DNA of 64,000 nucleotides, taken from NCBI GenBank assembly GCA_020845455.1, contig JADLFO010000102.1:1-64000 (forward strand), read 5' to 3'. The position numbers and the translations under genes are program-made. How positions within the stretch are numbered: the first letter of the stretch is position 1; each line of letters begins with the position of its first letter. Source of the stretch: Caldilineaceae bacterium (lineage in GTDB: Bacteria; Chloroflexota; Anaerolineae; Caldilineales; Caldilineaceae). The notes beneath the pieces were generated by a model. It did not search any database, was not told the origin of the DNA, and was given only the letters and a program-made list of their open reading frames with translations. Below, in pieces: positions 29,572 through 41,046 of this stretch.

Positions 29572-31608
29572 CTATTTCGCCATAGCCTTTAACGCCTGGT
29601 AGACGGGCAGCGGTGAATAATCGTTCCGCACGATCCCCCACTGCGCCTTTTCGGTGCCGTCGGCCACCACGCGGAAGTTGAGATTCCACAAAAAAGCCGG
29701 GCCGACCCAGCCCCAATCGCGCATCATGGTGTAGGCTTCCACCGTCCAGGCGGCCTGCTCGTCAAACGAATTATCGTTGGCATAGGCATAGCGCGGGTCA
29801 AACGCGCCGCCCGCGGCCCAACCAAACTCGGTCGGCCAAATGCGCTTGCTCCCGTCGCCATAGACCATCATGATATTGCGGTAGCCCTCCAGGGTGCTGC
29901 GGAAGCTCCACGAATGGTGCGGCGTGTCGCAGGCGCCGTTAAAGCTGTTGACCGTCTGTTGAATCGTGGCGCAAGCTTGCTCCCAGCCGACGCCGGCGGG
30001 CACATTATAGCCGCTGGGGTGCGCGCCGATGCCGTCGGCGTAATTCGCCAGACCATTTTGATACATGCCTTCGAGATAGGCAAAGTCGTCCACGGCAAAG
30101 GGCGGGTTCGAGCCGGCGGGCGTCAGCGCGCCGCTGATCACCAGCATCGAGGGGCAGGCCGCCTTGATCGCCGCATAGGATGCGGCCAGCAGCCGCATAT
30201 ACTCGGCAGGGTCGAGCGGCTTGTTGCCCCACTCATAGTGCAGGTTCTGCTCATTCCAGACCTCGATCGCCTTGAGCGCGCTGTTGCAGAACTGGCCGGC
30301 CATGCCGCCCACAAAGGCCGCATAGGTCTGAGGATCGGCGGGCGGCCCGCCCACGCCGCCGTCAAAGCCAGGTTCGCGCGCCCACTCCGGCGCATTGACC
30401 ACGCTGAAGAGCACGCTGATGCCGCGGTTGCCCGCCTCGCTCACAATGCCGTGCAGGTCGCCAAAGCCCACCGCGCCCGGCTGCGGCTGGAAGAGCCGCC
30501 ACTCGACCTGCTGTTTGACCCAGTTGAAACCCATATCGTTGATGGCGCCCAGCGCGCTGCCCGTCTCGCCGGCCAGCATATGCGCCTGCACGCCATAGCC
30601 AAAAAAGCCGCCGCCCGCAGGCGGGGGCGCGGCCACTACCGGGGCGGCTGCCACCGGTGCAGCCACAGCCTGCGCATCCGTCGATACAGCCGCTTCTGCC
30701 GCGGGGGGCTGGGGCAGATCCTCTGGGGCCAGCACCGCCACGCTCTCCATCGGGCCTGCCGTGCGGGTCAGCCCCGCAAAGAGCCAGCCCGGCTCCGCCT
30801 GCCCATCGACGCTGACCCGATACCACTGGCTGTCGCCGGTCTTGCCGGTGATCGCCAGGGGCGTGCCGCCCGCCACGCTGGTCAGGATGGCGAAATGGGT
30901 GCCCGGCCCGCCGCGCACGTTCATGCGCGCTGGCTGCGGATAGGCAGTCGGCACATCGGGCGTCGCGGCTGGGGCGCCAACAGCGGGCGCAGCCGTCGGG
31001 ATAACGGCCGGCGCGCTGGTGACCGCGAGCAGCGGCGCAGCGCCGTTCTGTGCATCGGCCTGCGCGCCGGCCGGGCGCGGCGTCGGCGTGGGCAGCAGCA
31101 CAAACGTACCGTCCTCGGCGCTCACAATGGGGGTAGCGGTGGGCACGGCCGCGGTTGGATTAGTCACGGGTGCAAGCAGCGCCACAGCCCCCACAGGCGC
31201 GGCCGGGCCATCGGCGCGGCGCGCGGCATTAGGCGCGGCACTGGGCGTAACGCCCGCTACAGCCGTCGACGCGGCCGGCGCAGAGGGCGAGATCACGCCG
31301 ACCCGGACAAATTCAGCCGATGCCCAGCCTTGCGTGCCCCCCGCCGAAATCTGATACCACGCGCCGTCGTCGCTCACCGCCAGCACCTGCACCTGCGCGC
31401 CCGGCTCCAACCTGGTAACGATGGCAAAGGTCGTGCCGGGACCACCGCGTACACGCAAAAGGCTGTCTTCGGCGATCACTACGCCGGCAGCAGGCAGATC
31501 TTCCACCTGAGCAAGCAGCGGCCGCGCCGCCGGCAGAACGGAAAACCCCACAAGCAATACGAATAGCCCAAGGCTGAGAAACAGCCGCGTATGAGTTCGG
31601 GCGATCAC
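29572..31608 (-). CDS. secreted double-SH3b + clan GH-A glycoside hydrolase (paralogue 2)
   Basis: SH3b [18 protein letters not shown] and [54 protein letters not shown]. Confidence 0.82.
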   Translation of the reverse strand: MIARTHTRLFLSLGLFVLLVGFSVLPAARPLLAQVEDLPAAGVVIAEDSLLRVRGGPGTTFAIVTRLEPGAQVQVLAVSDDGAWYQISAGGTQGWASAEFVRVGVISPSAPAASTAVAGVTPSAAPNAARRADGPAAPVGAVALLAPVTNPTAAVPTATPIVSAEDGTFVLLPTPTPRPAGAQADAQNGAAPLLAVTSAPAVIPTAAPAVGAPAATPDVPTAYPQPARMNVRGGPGTHFAILTSVAGGTPLAITGKTGDSQWYRVSVDGQAEPGWLFAGLTRTAGPMESVAVLAPEDLPQPPAAEAAVSTDAQAVAAPVAAAPVVAAPPPAGGGFFGYGVQAHMLAGETGSALGAINDMGFNWVKQQVEWRLFQPQPGAVGFGDLHGIVSEAGNRGISVLFSVVNAPEWAREPGFDGGVGGPPADPQTYAAFVGGMAGQFCNSALKAIEVWNEQNLHYEWGNKPLDPAEYMRLLAASYAAIKAACPSMLVISGALTPAGSNPPFAVDDFAYLEGMYQNGLANYADGIGAHPSGYNVPAGVGWEQACATIQQTVNSFNGACDTPHHSWSFRSTLEGYRNIMMVYGDGSKRIWPTEFGWAAGGAFDPRYAYANDNSFDEQAAWTVEAYTMMRDWGWVGPAFLWNLNFRVVADGTEKAQWGIVRNDYSPLPVYQALKAMAK

Positions 31609-31698
31609 AACCTGTTCTCCTATCGATAAGCGAGCAAGCGCCTGACGGCATCAACCTGCCAGGCTTTTTGGGACTTCCGAAAATGAGGCCAAGGCAAA

Positions 31699-31728
31699 CG
31701 CTAGGGCGACGATATCGTCGCCCTAGCG
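31699..31728. repeat. perfect 30-bp palindrome
   Basis: CGCTAGGGCGACGATATCGTCGCCCTAGCG, zero spacer, between paralogue 2 and paralogue 3. Confidence 0.85.
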
Positions 31729-31798
31729 GCACAACCTCGTTCAGTTCATCATGCAAATAGGCAGCGCGTTGCAGAGCATACGGCGTCTTGGCAGCCGT

Positions 31799-34700
31799 CT
31801 ACTTGGGCATGTCTCGCAGTGCGGCGTAGGCCGGCAGCGGCTCCCAGCCAGGCCCGACGATCCCCCACTGCGCCTTTTCGGTGCCGTTCGCCACCACGCG
31901 GAAGTTGAGATTCCACAGAAAAGCCGGGCCGACCCAGCCCCACGAACGCATCATCTGATAGGCTTCCACCGTCCAGGCAGCCTGTTCCTCGAAGGAGTTG
32001 TCGTCGGCATACTTATAGGCCGGATGATAGGCGCCGCCCGCGGCCCAGCCAAACTCGGTCGGCCAGATCAGCTTGCCGGACGCGCCATAGACGTTCATGA
32101 CGTTGCGATAGCCCTCCATGGTGCTGCGGAAGCTCCAGGAGTGGTGCGGCGAATCGCATGCGCCGTTAAAGCTGTTGCCGCTCTTCTGGATCGCCTCGCA
32201 CGCGCCCTCCCACGTCACAGAGGGGGGCACGTTGTAGCCGCTGGGGTGCGCGCCGATGCCGTCGGCATAGTTGTTCACCCCGGCCTGGAACATGCCTTCG
32301 AGATAGGCGAAGTCGTCCATGGCATAGGGCGGGTTGTTCCCAGCGGGCGTCAGCGCGCCGCTGATCACATACATCGAGGGGCAAGCACCCTTGATGGCGG
32401 CATAGGCCGGGGCCAGCAGCGCCACATATTCCGCCGGGTTGAGCGGCTTGTTGCCCCATTCATAGTGCAGGTTCTGCTCATTCCAGACCTCGATCGCCTT
32501 GAGCGCCGAGCCGCAGTATTTGCCTGCCACTGCGCCCACAAAGGCCGCATAGGTGTTGGGGTCGGCAGGCGGGCCGCCGACGCTGGCGTCATGGCCGGCC
32601 TCGCGTGCCCAGGCAGGCGCGTTCACGACACTAAAGAGCAGGCTGACGCCCGCGCCGTTAGCCGCGCCAATGATCCCTTCCATCGAGCCCCAGTCAATCG
32701 CGCCCTGGCTGCCCTCAAAGACACGCCACTCGATCTGCTGTTTGACCCAGTTAAAGCCCATGCCGGTGGTCATCGCCATGACCTGGCCCGCCTGGTCGTT
32801 GTGTACCATGTGCGCCTGGATACCATAGCCAAAGCCGCCGCCGCCGCTGGGCGGCGGGGCCGAGACAACCGGCGGCGCAGCCGGAGCCGCATCGCCGCCC
32901 GCAGGCGCCGCAGCCGCAGCCGGCGCTTCGGGGATATCCGCCGCCACCGCCACGCCGGCGGTATCGCCGGCCGCCGACACCAACTGGCCGATCACCCACG
33001 CCTTCTGACCGTTGAAGTCGATCTGCCACCAACTGCCGTCTTCGTTCTTGCCCGTGACATCATAGCGGTTGCTGGGCGACAACTGGCCGAGTACCGGATA
33101 GTTTGTGCCCGGCCCTTCGCGCAGGTTCACCACCTGCCCGCTGACCAGCGTCACGCGGTCGGTGGGCGCATCCGGCGCGGCCGGGGCCACTTCGGCGGGA
33201 GCCGCGGCAGGGGCCGTCTCTTGTACAGCCGCCGCCTGCGCCTCCGGGGCGGGCAGTTCTGCCGCAGGCGCGCCCTCCGCCGCCTTGGCAGCTACCGGCG
33301 CGTTCTTCAGCGCAATCTGGGTGGTTTGCGGTGCGCCCAGCGCTTGGCCGGCGCTGTTCACCACCTGCGTGTCCACGCGCAGTTCTTGGCTGCCGCTGGG
33401 CGCGTTGACCACCACCTGTGGGCTATCCAGCGGGCGCACTTCCTGGGCCACCATATTGCCGTCGGGGCCATAGACGCTGTAGACGACAGAAAGCTGGTTC
33501 GCCACGCCGTCGAGCGCGCCGTTCTGCTGGAATTGCAGCAGCGTATTCCAGATACTAGGGTCGACGTCGCCGCCGGCCGGTGTGTCCAGGGTGACATTGC
33601 GCACGTTGTAGCGTTGCAGCATCTGGAGTTTGTGGCTCACGCTGCCCGCCGTCTCAATATAGACCGTACGCTCCAGCCCCTGGTCATCCAAATAGTTGTA
33701 ATGATACATGCCGATCGACTCGTCCCAGTTGACCTGGCTCAAGAGCCGCGGGTTCTGGAGCGAAAGCGCGATCTGTTGGGCATCTTCACCCGGCTGGGCT
33801 GACACTTGCTGAAGCAGCGGGCGCAGCGCATCCTGATAGCCCTTGAGCAGCAGATAGTTGCCGCTGCGCTCCACCGACTGGCCGGGAAATTCGATCTGCA
33901 GTTTGCGGCGCTCGACCTGGTTGGTCGCCCAGCCCATGAGCGCGTCCATCTCGCCGTTGGTCTGATAGGCGCGCGGGTCCACCGGCGCGGGCACGATCAG
34001 CCGGTCGGCCACAGCGCCCAGCCCGTCCCAGTCATAGCCCAACGTGTCCCAACTGTCTGCCGAGACCTGGCGCGGCGCTTCGACGCGGACGGCGAGCGTC
34101 TTGTTGTTGGCGTGCAGCCGCTCGGCCAGTTTGGTCATGAGATGGACAAAATCGGCGCGCGCGCTGGGCACAGCATCCACGCCGCGATAGTCGATCACCA
34201 CTCCCGGGTACCCATTCTGGACGATCGTCTGCTCGACTGCGGCCAACTGGTTCTCCTGCAAGCCCGGGTCAAGGAGCAGGTTGTTGATCAGGTCGGTGCG
34301 GATCACGTCGCCGCTCCAGTTGCGCACGACGGGCAGCGTATTGCCGCTGTTGACCGGGGCCGTCCCTTCCAGCGCGCCATCGCCGCGCAAGAACAACCCG
34401 GCCTTGGACTCGTTGGTCACCACGGCGTTTTGCGGCAGTTGGCCGTCCAACCCCAGGTCGGCGGTGACCGCAGGCACGGCGGGCGTGGTCTGCATCACCA
34501 TAAAGCTGGTGGGGACAAAGTCCAGGCGCGCCTCGACAATGTCCTCGCCGGTCAAGACCGCGCTGGGCAAGTGCGTCCAGGCGCTGCCGTCCCAAGTATA
34601 AAGCCCCAGAGTTTCATAGGGCAGGCTGTCATTGGGGATCGGGATCGACAGCACGGCCTGGCCGGGTTCGGTCCCCACCATCTTGACGTTATAGAAGGGG

Positions 34701-35065
34701 CTTTTGGGGATCAGATAATCGGGCACGCTGCTGGCCGCATCGTAGAGGTCTCGCCCTGCCTGGCCCTCGATAAAGCTGGTGCGCGGGGTGCTTTCGACCG
34801 TCGCCATAAAGGTGGAGCGCACCCCCTCGGCTGGGAAGTTGATCATCGTCCCATCCGGGTCGCTGATGGCGCCGCCTGCCGATGTGATGCGGGTGTAGGT
34901 AAACGCCTGTAGACGGTCTAGGAGGCTGATGGGCGGCAAGAGTAAGGCCAGGATCAAGAGCGCGGGCAGCACCACCAGGGTGATGATCCACGCCGCAGGC
35001 CCTTCGAGCGCTCGCCCCAGACCGCCCCAGACCGAAGAACGAGGCTCATACCGGCTATTTTGCAT
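31799..35065 (-). CDS. large secreted protein: GH18-like module + SH3b + clan GH-A hydrolase (paralogue 3)
   Basis: N-term [15 protein letters not shown]...[15 protein letters not shown] (GH18-like, catalytic motif degenerate); SH3b [43 protein letters not shown]. Confidence 0.78.
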   Translation of the reverse strand: MQNSRYEPRSSVWGGLGRALEGPAAWIITLVVLPALLILALLLPPISLLDRLQAFTYTRITSAGGAISDPDGTMINFPAEGVRSTFMATVESTPRTSFIEGQAGRDLYDAASSVPDYLIPKSPFYNVKMVGTEPGQAVLSIPIPNDSLPYETLGLYTWDGSAWTHLPSAVLTGEDIVEARLDFVPTSFMVMQTTPAVPAVTADLGLDGQLPQNAVVTNESKAGLFLRGDGALEGTAPVNSGNTLPVVRNWSGDVIRTDLINNLLLDPGLQENQLAAVEQTIVQNGYPGVVIDYRGVDAVPSARADFVHLMTKLAERLHANNKTLAVRVEAPRQVSADSWDTLGYDWDGLGAVADRLIVPAPVDPRAYQTNGEMDALMGWATNQVERRKLQIEFPGQSVERSGNYLLLKGYQDALRPLLQQVSAQPGEDAQQIALSLQNPRLLSQVNWDESIGMYHYNYLDDQGLERTVYIETAGSVSHKLQMLQRYNVRNVTLDTPAGGDVDPSIWNTLLQFQQNGALDGVANQLSVVYSVYGPDGNMVAQEVRPLDSPQVVVNAPSGSQELRVDTQVVNSAGQALGAPQTTQIALKNAPVAAKAAEGAPAAELPAPEAQAAAVQETAPAAAPAEVAPAAPDAPTDRVTLVSGQVVNLREGPGTNYPVLGQLSPSNRYDVTGKNEDGSWWQIDFNGQKAWVIGQLVSAAGDTAGVAVAADIPEAPAAAAAPAGGDAAPAAPPVVSAPPPSGGGGFGYGIQAHMVHNDQAGQVMAMTTGMGFNWVKQQIEWRVFEGSQGAIDWGSMEGIIGAANGAGVSLLFSVVNAPAWAREAGHDASVGGPPADPNTYAAFVGAVAGKYCGSALKAIEVWNEQNLHYEWGNKPLNPAEYVALLAPAYAAIKGACPSMYVISGALTPAGNNPPYAMDDFAYLEGMFQAGVNNYADGIGAHPSGYNVPPSVTWEGACEAIQKSGNSFNGACDSPHHSWSFRSTMEGYRNVMNVYGASGKLIWPTEFGWAAGGAYHPAYKYADDNSFEEQAAWTVEAYQMMRSWGWVGPAFLWNLNFRVVANGTEKAQWGIVGPGWEPLPAYAALRDMPK

Positions 35066-35350
35066 TGGATGTCGACTCCTTGGAGATATCAGTTCTCCAC
35101 CGCTATCACTGTGTCCTGCGATTAATCAATCGATTTGCCATCGATACGTTACCGACCAGTTGACCGAACGATACGATGGTAGTGCGGTGTACGATGGTAG
35201 CGTGTAGATAACTCGCCATGTTAGCATAAGGGATGTCCCCCGCAAAAACGCTGCTGTGATGGGTGAATCCCCCAGAGGCATAGCCTCGACGGACTGCTTC
35301 TCAAGATTTCAATTTTCGCGTCGGCCTCTTGGGCCTGCTATACTGCGCAC

Positions 35351-36685
35351 ATGCAACTCGAGTATCCGCGCCGCGCGCGCCGCCGGCCCCAGGTCTGGCT
35401 GCAATTGACTCTATTGATCGGCTTTCTGTTCTGCCTGGTGCTCGGGGTGGGCGCGTTGGCTGCGCTGGTCGTGGTGCAGACGGAACCACCCGCCCAGAAA
35501 ACCGAATCTCCCCTTGCCGCATTTCCGCGCAGCCAAATTGTGCCACAACATGCCCTAATGCAGCTAACAGGCGATCCTGCCGACGCCCTGGCCTATCAGG
35601 CCCTGGCCGCGGGTGAACTCGACTTGGCCTATACAATCGCGCTGTTCACCCCCGAGCTGAGCGATATGCGGCGGCTGACGCTCTGGATTCAGCTTGGCGC
35701 ACGCTATCTCGACGCCAACCGGCCCGACGACGCCATCCAAGCCTATCTCTTGGCGCGCAGTACAGCCATCTTGGGCCGCAATCTGACGACCTTGGAGCGC
35801 AGCCAGGCGCTGCTGCAGATCACCGACGGGCTGTTGGATGCCCAAGCCCAGGCCGCCGCGCTCGACAGCGCCGTGCAAGCTAAACGCTTGGCCACTCAAA
35901 CCCCCGACCTGCTGCCGGCCCAGCGCAGCCAAATCTTTGAAAACCTGCGCACGCCAGCCCAGCGCTTGGGCGACTCCGCCTTCGAGCAGGAGGTCAAGGA
36001 CTTGGCGCGCAACCCCTATCTATCGCCGCAGGCACAGGTCCTCGCCGGCCGCTGGATCAGCTTGACCGAAGCCGTAGCGTTTGACCCGGCGGTCGACGCC
36101 GCGCTGACGACCCGTCGCCAGGCAGCGCGCGTCTTGGCCGACCGCATCACCCTGACCGGCGGCATCGACATTGACCCCGAACGACAGACGCTTGCCGGCG
36201 CGCTGACGGCCGAAGACCAAGCCCGCGCCGCCGCCTATCAGCGTGCGCTGTCGGCAGGCCTCTCACTGCCGCAGCAGTTCTATCTGCTGCAAGAACGCCG
36301 CGCCTGGCTCGCGCTCAAGACCCGCATCGCCCTGGGCGGCTTCGGCATGGCTCTCGTCCCGGAATGGGATCAAAACGCCCCTGCCATTGTGCAAGAGTTG
36401 GGCGGCGTGACCAACAACACCGTCTCGGTGGTCGAAGCCATCATCGGCACGCTGGCCGACCCAGTGGCGCAGGCTATGTTGCGCGTCGAGGCGCTCACCT
36501 GGCTGGCGCAGCAGCTGGAGTTGGGAATGCTGCCCAATGTTACCTCGACCCAACTCAGCGACCAACTGCGCGTCGCCCAAGCCGAATTGACCCGGCTCGG
36601 CGCGCCGCTGGCGCTGCCTATCGCCTATGACCGGGATGCCTCACCGCCCGGCTTTCGCTATGTTGCGCCCGAAGCCATCCAGTAG
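35351..36685 (+). CDS. hypothetical membrane-anchored alpha-helical-repeat protein
   Basis: N-terminal TM after a basic stretch; long alpha/TPR-like sequence; 444 aa. Confidence 0.65.
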   Translation: MQLEYPRRARRRPQVWLQLTLLIGFLFCLVLGVGALAALVVVQTEPPAQKTESPLAAFPRSQIVPQHALMQLTGDPADALAYQALAAGELDLAYTIALFTPELSDMRRLTLWIQLGARYLDANRPDDAIQAYLLARSTAILGRNLTTLERSQALLQITDGLLDAQAQAAALDSAVQAKRLATQTPDLLPAQRSQIFENLRTPAQRLGDSAFEQEVKDLARNPYLSPQAQVLAGRWISLTEAVAFDPAVDAALTTRRQAARVLADRITLTGGIDIDPERQTLAGALTAEDQARAAAYQRALSAGLSLPQQFYLLQERRAWLALKTRIALGGFGMALVPEWDQNAPAIVQELGGVTNNTVSVVEAIIGTLADPVAQAMLRVEALTWLAQQLELGMLPNVTSTQLSDQLRVAQAELTRLGAPLALPIAYDRDASPPGFRYVAPEAIQ

Positions 36686-36782
36686 GGCTTGCCTCAATCG
36701 GCAGGCGCTTTCATAGACATACGCCGCAACCCACCCAAACGATGCTCCCCAAAGATGCCCGATTTATGTACGCAGTTTGCCC

Positions 36783-37703
36783 ATGAGTGAACTTGACCAA
36801 CTGGAGGCCCTGCGCCAAGGCGACAGCACAGGCCGCTTGGCGCGCGCCGCACAGACCGCCCAGCGCCCCGCCGATGCCGCGGCCGCCGTCGCAAGCTGGC
36901 TGGCGCAAACGCCACAGGTACAAGCGCCCCACGCTGCCGCCGGCGAGGTCCCGGTGACGCTCATCCTGCCGCCCGAACTTCAGCCCATCGGCGCGCTGGC
37001 CGCGCAGCTCGCCGGCGGCGCAACCCGGCTGGCGGGCGCGCCGCTCACGCTGGGCTATGCGCCGCTCGCCGCACTCCAGGTGGGCGAGTGGATCTTCCCG
37101 GCGACCCCGCCAATCGACGCCGGCGCGCACCCGGCCTACACGCTGTTGGCGCTGCTTGGGCTGCTGGCTGCGGCCCATCGCCATGCGCCGCTGTACCCGT
37201 CCCCAGCCCCCGCACTGTTGGAAGCCTTGGCGCGCTGCTGCCCGGATGTACCCAGCGCCGACAACCCGGCCAAACAGATCGCGCTGCGTCTGCATGGGCG
37301 CATCCCCTGTTTTTGGGGCGCGGACCTGGAGGCTGCAGCAGCGCAAGCATGGACGGCGGCTCTGCTTTGGTCTGCCGAAACCATGGCGTTAGCTGCCCAT
37401 CAAGACGAACTGAGCCGGCTGTTGGTGATGGCGCGCTTTCCGCGCTTCTGGCCCAACGCTGCTGTGCTTGTACATCTGATCACCCCAGACGCGCCCGCCG
37501 GCTTGGCCGCCGAGACGGGCCGCCTGCTGGCGCGCCGCCGCTTTGCCATGCTTGACCTTCACGCGCCCGCCGGTCTCACCCTGCTGGATCGCACGCTCTA
37601 TTGGTTGGACATGGGCGAATGGGTCGCGCTCTACGCTGCTGCGCTCAACAACGTCGATCCCGCGGCGCAAGTTCCGCTCGACATTTTGTTTGGTGGGGCA
37701 TAG
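36783..37703 (+). CDS. hypothetical protein
   Basis: MSELDQLEALRQGDSTGRLARAAQTAQRPADAAAAV...; collinear with the upstream gene. No family recognised. Confidence 0.55.
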   Translation: MSELDQLEALRQGDSTGRLARAAQTAQRPADAAAAVASWLAQTPQVQAPHAAAGEVPVTLILPPELQPIGALAAQLAGGATRLAGAPLTLGYAPLAALQVGEWIFPATPPIDAGAHPAYTLLALLGLLAAAHRHAPLYPSPAPALLEALARCCPDVPSADNPAKQIALRLHGRIPCFWGADLEAAAAQAWTAALLWSAETMALAAHQDELSRLLVMARFPRFWPNAAVLVHLITPDAPAGLAAETGRLLARRRFAMLDLHAPAGLTLLDRTLYWLDMGEWVALYAAALNNVDPAAQVPLDILFGGA

Positions 37704-37844
37704 GGCGCCGATCAACAGCCAATTTCGGATAGCAATCAACTGCAGGAGGCGCTGCATATCGATGAGCAATCGCCTGAATGCCGCCCAAAAAACGCGTTTG
37801 ACAAGCCCCCTAACTACCCATATACTGTAGTTAACCATTTGTGG

Positions 37845-38080
37845 ATCGGTTTTTGACTAGGGGAACCCATCTGATAGGATGAACGTTCTCCAGGGTGAGA
37901 CGCCATCGTCCGTCAGGTAGATCGCACGGCAGACTGAGCGTGGGTCGCCGGTGATAGCAGGAAAGGGAAGTGCGAGTTGTCTGTCTATGCGCGGCGAGCC
38001 GCTGACAAAGCACTAATGGATGGAGATCGGTGGTAAGAGACACTCAGGACGACATGTGCCTGGGTGTCTTGGTTTATTTG
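37845..38080 (+). ncRNA. candidate structured small RNA (class unknown)
   Basis: TTGACT-16-TAGGAT promoter-like signals or GGGGAAC..GTTCTCC hairpin at the 5' end; terminator-like GACACTCAGG/CCTGGGTGTC followed by TTGGTTTATTT at the 3' end; no convincing ORF. Confidence 0.25.
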
Positions 38081-38162
38081 GCCCGTTGATTTGGCCCACC
38101 TCACGCTTTCCATTGCAGGTTCAATGTAGTGTGCCCTAGGTTCAACTACACGAAAGGACATG

Positions 38163-38423
38163 ATGATGGATTCGGTTGCGAGCAGAATTCTCAAGGCCCG
38201 CCAGTATGCACAAGAGCGCGACCGTCGGGTGCGCGTGTACCGCATCGAAGCAGAACTCTACGGAGAACATGCTAATCACAAAATCGCCTACGACGACGGA
38301 CGCTGGACTTGTGACTGTGAGGAGTCGCAGTTGCGCGGTGTATGTGCCCATATTATGGCGATAGAGGAGATCTTGGGCGATACGGTAGAGCCGGCCGCGT
38401 TGGCCCTGCCGCAAGAAGCCTAA
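38163..38423 (+). CDS. SWIM-type zinc-finger small protein
   Basis: CxC...CxH signature: WTCDCEESQLRGVCAHIMAIEEIL. Start among ATGATGATG. Confidence 0.75.
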   Translation: MMDSVASRILKARQYAQERDRRVRVYRIEAELYGEHANHKIAYDDGRWTCDCEESQLRGVCAHIMAIEEILGDTVEPAALALPQEA

Positions 38424-38516
38424 TCCTCAGCGCCTAAGTCGAGTCAGCGCCGCAGGCGGCAGCTTTTGAGCGTCTGCCGGCGACAGGCCGTCGTAGATCA
38501 ATCATAGATGTTGGAT

Positions 38517-38555
38517 ACCGGGGCGATCGGCGTGTCGCCCCGGTCTTTCTTTTCT
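38517..38555 (+). terminator. intrinsic terminator
   Basis: ACCGGGGCGA-tcggcgtg-TCGCCCCGGT followed by CTTTCTTTTCT. Confidence 0.82.
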
Positions 38556-38671
38556 GCCCTTGGTTCCAGGCTTTGTTGCCCGTCGCCGGCGCGATCGCTT
38601 TGTCGGCAGGATAGGGATGTGATATTCTGGAGCGCGCAAATACGAACCGAAGGGATGTAATCGACGTCATC

Positions 38672-38701
38672 TTGACCAACGCCAGCTTGACCAACGCCAG
38701 C
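38672..38701 (+). repeat. exact tandem 15-bp duplication at gene start
   Basis: TTGACCAACGCCAGC x2, encoding (M/L)TNAS-LTNAS. Confidence 0.9.
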
Positions 38702-39730
38702 TTGAGAAGGAACCTACAACTGCTGATCGGCTTGCTGGTCAGCGCCTTTTTTATCTATCTCACCCTGCCCAGCCTTCATTTGCCGGATGTGCTCCAGGCG
38801 CTGGCCGAGGCCAACTACTGGTGGCTGCTGCCGGGGATCGCCGTCTATTTCGGCGGTCTTTGGGTGCGGGCGTGGCGCTGGCACTATGCCCTACGCCATC
38901 TCAAGCCCATTCCGGTGCGCCGGCTTTTTCCCTTGATCTGCATCGGTTACTTCGGCAACAACATCTATCCCTTCCGCGCCGGCGAGGTGATCCGCTCCTA
39001 CGTCTTGAAGCGCCGCCAAGACATCGCCATTCCCTCCAGCCTGGCGACGGTCATCATCGAACGCGTTTTCGACGGGCTGGTCATGCTGCTCTTTGTCTTT
39101 CTGGCGCTGCCCTTTGCCCCCATGCCCAACCAATATCGCAACCTCGTCGTGCTGCTCACGGCGCTGATGGTCGCCGCATCCGCACTCTTTATCTGGATGG
39201 CGCTGCGCCCGCAGTGGATGGCCGCGGTCTACGGCTGGTTTGCCCGGCGGCTCTTGCCCACCCCCATCCGCGCCAAGACCGACGACCTCTATACACGCTT
39301 TATGGAGGGGCTGGCCAGCCTGGGTCACGGCGAAGCGGTGTTGATGATTTTTGGCACCAGCATTGTGATCTGGCTGATCGAGACGGTGAAGTATTGGTTT
39401 GTCATGCACGCTTTTAGCTTCCAGGCCGGCTTTATCGTGCTCATGTTGATGAACGGGTTGGTGAACCTGGCCACCACCCTGCCCTCTGCGCCCGGCTATA
39501 TCGGCACCTTTGACACCCCAGGCATCGAAACCTTGGCGGCCTTTGGGGTGGAACGCAATCTGGCGGCCGGCTACACCTTTACCCTGCACGCCGCCCTCTG
39601 GCTGCCGGTCACCGTCGTCGGCGCTTACTATTTCTGGCGCGAGCATTTGCGCTGGGACGATTTCTCCCGCGCGCGTACCCAAATGGAGTTGGCCGAGCCA
39701 ATCGAGTTGGCTGAGGAGGTACACAAATGA
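38672..39730 (+). CDS. lysylphosphatidylglycerol synthase/UPF0104 flippase-like membrane protein
   Basis: [71 protein letters not shown]; multi-TM. Confidence 0.88.
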   Translation: MTNASLTNASLRRNLQLLIGLLVSAFFIYLTLPSLHLPDVLQALAEANYWWLLPGIAVYFGGLWVRAWRWHYALRHLKPIPVRRLFPLICIGYFGNNIYPFRAGEVIRSYVLKRRQDIAIPSSLATVIIERVFDGLVMLLFVFLALPFAPMPNQYRNLVVLLTALMVAASALFIWMALRPQWMAAVYGWFARRLLPTPIRAKTDDLYTRFMEGLASLGHGEAVLMIFGTSIVIWLIETVKYWFVMHAFSFQAGFIVLMLMNGLVNLATTLPSAPGYIGTFDTPGIETLAAFGVERNLAAGYTFTLHAALWLPVTVVGAYYFWREHLRWDDFSRARTQMELAEPIELAEEVHK

Positions 39731-41046
39731 AAAGCATCGCCGTCGCCGGCACAGGCTATGTAGGCCTGACCACCGGCACCTGTTTTGCCGACATGGGCAA
39801 CCAGGTCACCTGCATCGACATCGACCAAGAGAAGATCGACAAACTGCGCGCCGGGGAAGTCCCCATTTTCGAACCCGGCCTGAGCGAGATGATCGCACGC
39901 AATGTCCGGGCGGGCCGGCTGCGCTTCACCACCGACTATGCCGAAGCGCTGGCCGACGCCGGCTTTGTCTTTATCTGCGTGGGCACGCCCAGCGGCGTCG
40001 ACGGTGAGGCTGAACTGCGCTATGTGCGCATGGCCGCCGAATCGGTCGCCCACGCCATGACCCACCCGCTGATCATCGTCAACAAAAGCACCGTGCCCGT
40101 GGGCACAGGCGACTGGGTGGCGGATATCGTGCAGCGCAGCCAGCACACGCACATCGCCTTTGACGTGGTGAGCTGCCCTGAGTTTATGCGTGAAGGCTCG
40201 GCAATCTACGATTTTATGAACCCCGACCGCGTGGTCTTGGGCAGCAAGAACAGCGACGCCGCCGAAAAGGTGGCGCAACTGCATCTGCCGCTGCGCACAC
40301 GCATCATTGTCACCGACCTGCGCACCGCCGAGATGATCAAATATGCCAGCAATGCCTTTCTGGCGACCAAGATCGCGTTCATCAACGAGATCGCCACGAT
40401 CTGCGAGCAACTGGGTGCGGATGTGCAAGAGGTCGCCGTCGGCATGGGCTATGACAAACGCATCGGCCCCCACTTCCTCAACGCCGGCCTGGGCTACGGC
40501 GGCAGTTGCTTCCCCAAGGATGTCAAGGCGCTGGAGCATATGGCGCTGGTGCAAGGCTCGCACCCCGCCCTGCTGCGCGCCGTGATGGACATCAACCGCG
40601 ACGCGCGACGCTGGGCAGTCTTTACCCTGCGCTCGCTGCTCAACGGGCCGCTCGCCGACCGCAAGGTCGGGCTGTTGGGGCTGGCCTTCAAACCCAACAC
40701 CGATGACATCCGCGATGCGCCCGCGCTGGAGATCGCACGCATGTTGCAATACGAAGGCGCGCTAGTCAGCGGCTATGACCCGGTGGCGATGGCCAACGTG
40801 GCGCGCGAAAACCCGGAGCTGCGTCTGGTTGAAGACCCCTATGAACTGGCCGAAGGCATGGACGCCCTGGTCGTCTGCACTGAATGGAACGAGTTCAAAC
40901 AGTTGGACATGACACGCATCAAGCAGGCGATGTGCCGGCCCATCGTGGTCGACGGGCGCAACATCTACGAACCACAACATCTGCTCGACCTGGGTTTCAC
41001 CTACCGCGCCGTGGGACGCGGCTACTTCTTGTCGAATGGTCGTTGA
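39727..41046 (+). CDS. UDP-glucose 6-dehydrogenase
   Basis: [33 protein letters not shown]-like [34 protein letters not shown] overlap with the preceding gene. Confidence 0.94.
   Translation: MKSIAVAGTGYVGLTTGTCFADMGNQVTCIDIDQEKIDKLRAGEVPIFEPGLSEMIARNVRAGRLRFTTDYAEALADAGFVFICVGTPSGVDGEAELRYVRMAAESVAHAMTHPLIIVNKSTVPVGTGDWVADIVQRSQHTHIAFDVVSCPEFMREGSAIYDFMNPDRVVLGSKNSDAAEKVAQLHLPLRTRIIVTDLRTAEMIKYASNAFLATKIAFINEIATICEQLGADVQEVAVGMGYDKRIGPHFLNAGLGYGGSCFPKDVKALEHMALVQGSHPALLRAVMDINRDARRWAVFTLRSLLNGPLADRKVGLLGLAFKPNTDDIRDAPALEIARMLQYEGALVSGYDPVAMANVARENPELRLVEDPYELAEGMDALVVCTEWNEFKQLDMTRIKQAMCRPIVVDGRNIYEPQHLLDLGFTYRAVGRGYFLSNGR

Noticed and set aside
29914-31566. 550-aa plus-strand ORF
   Set aside because: Antisense to GH paralogue 2; Arg/His-rich shadow translation.
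31751-33802. 683-aa plus-strand ORF
   Set aside because: Antisense to the GH paralogue 3 gene, which has clear domain motifs; shadow ORF.
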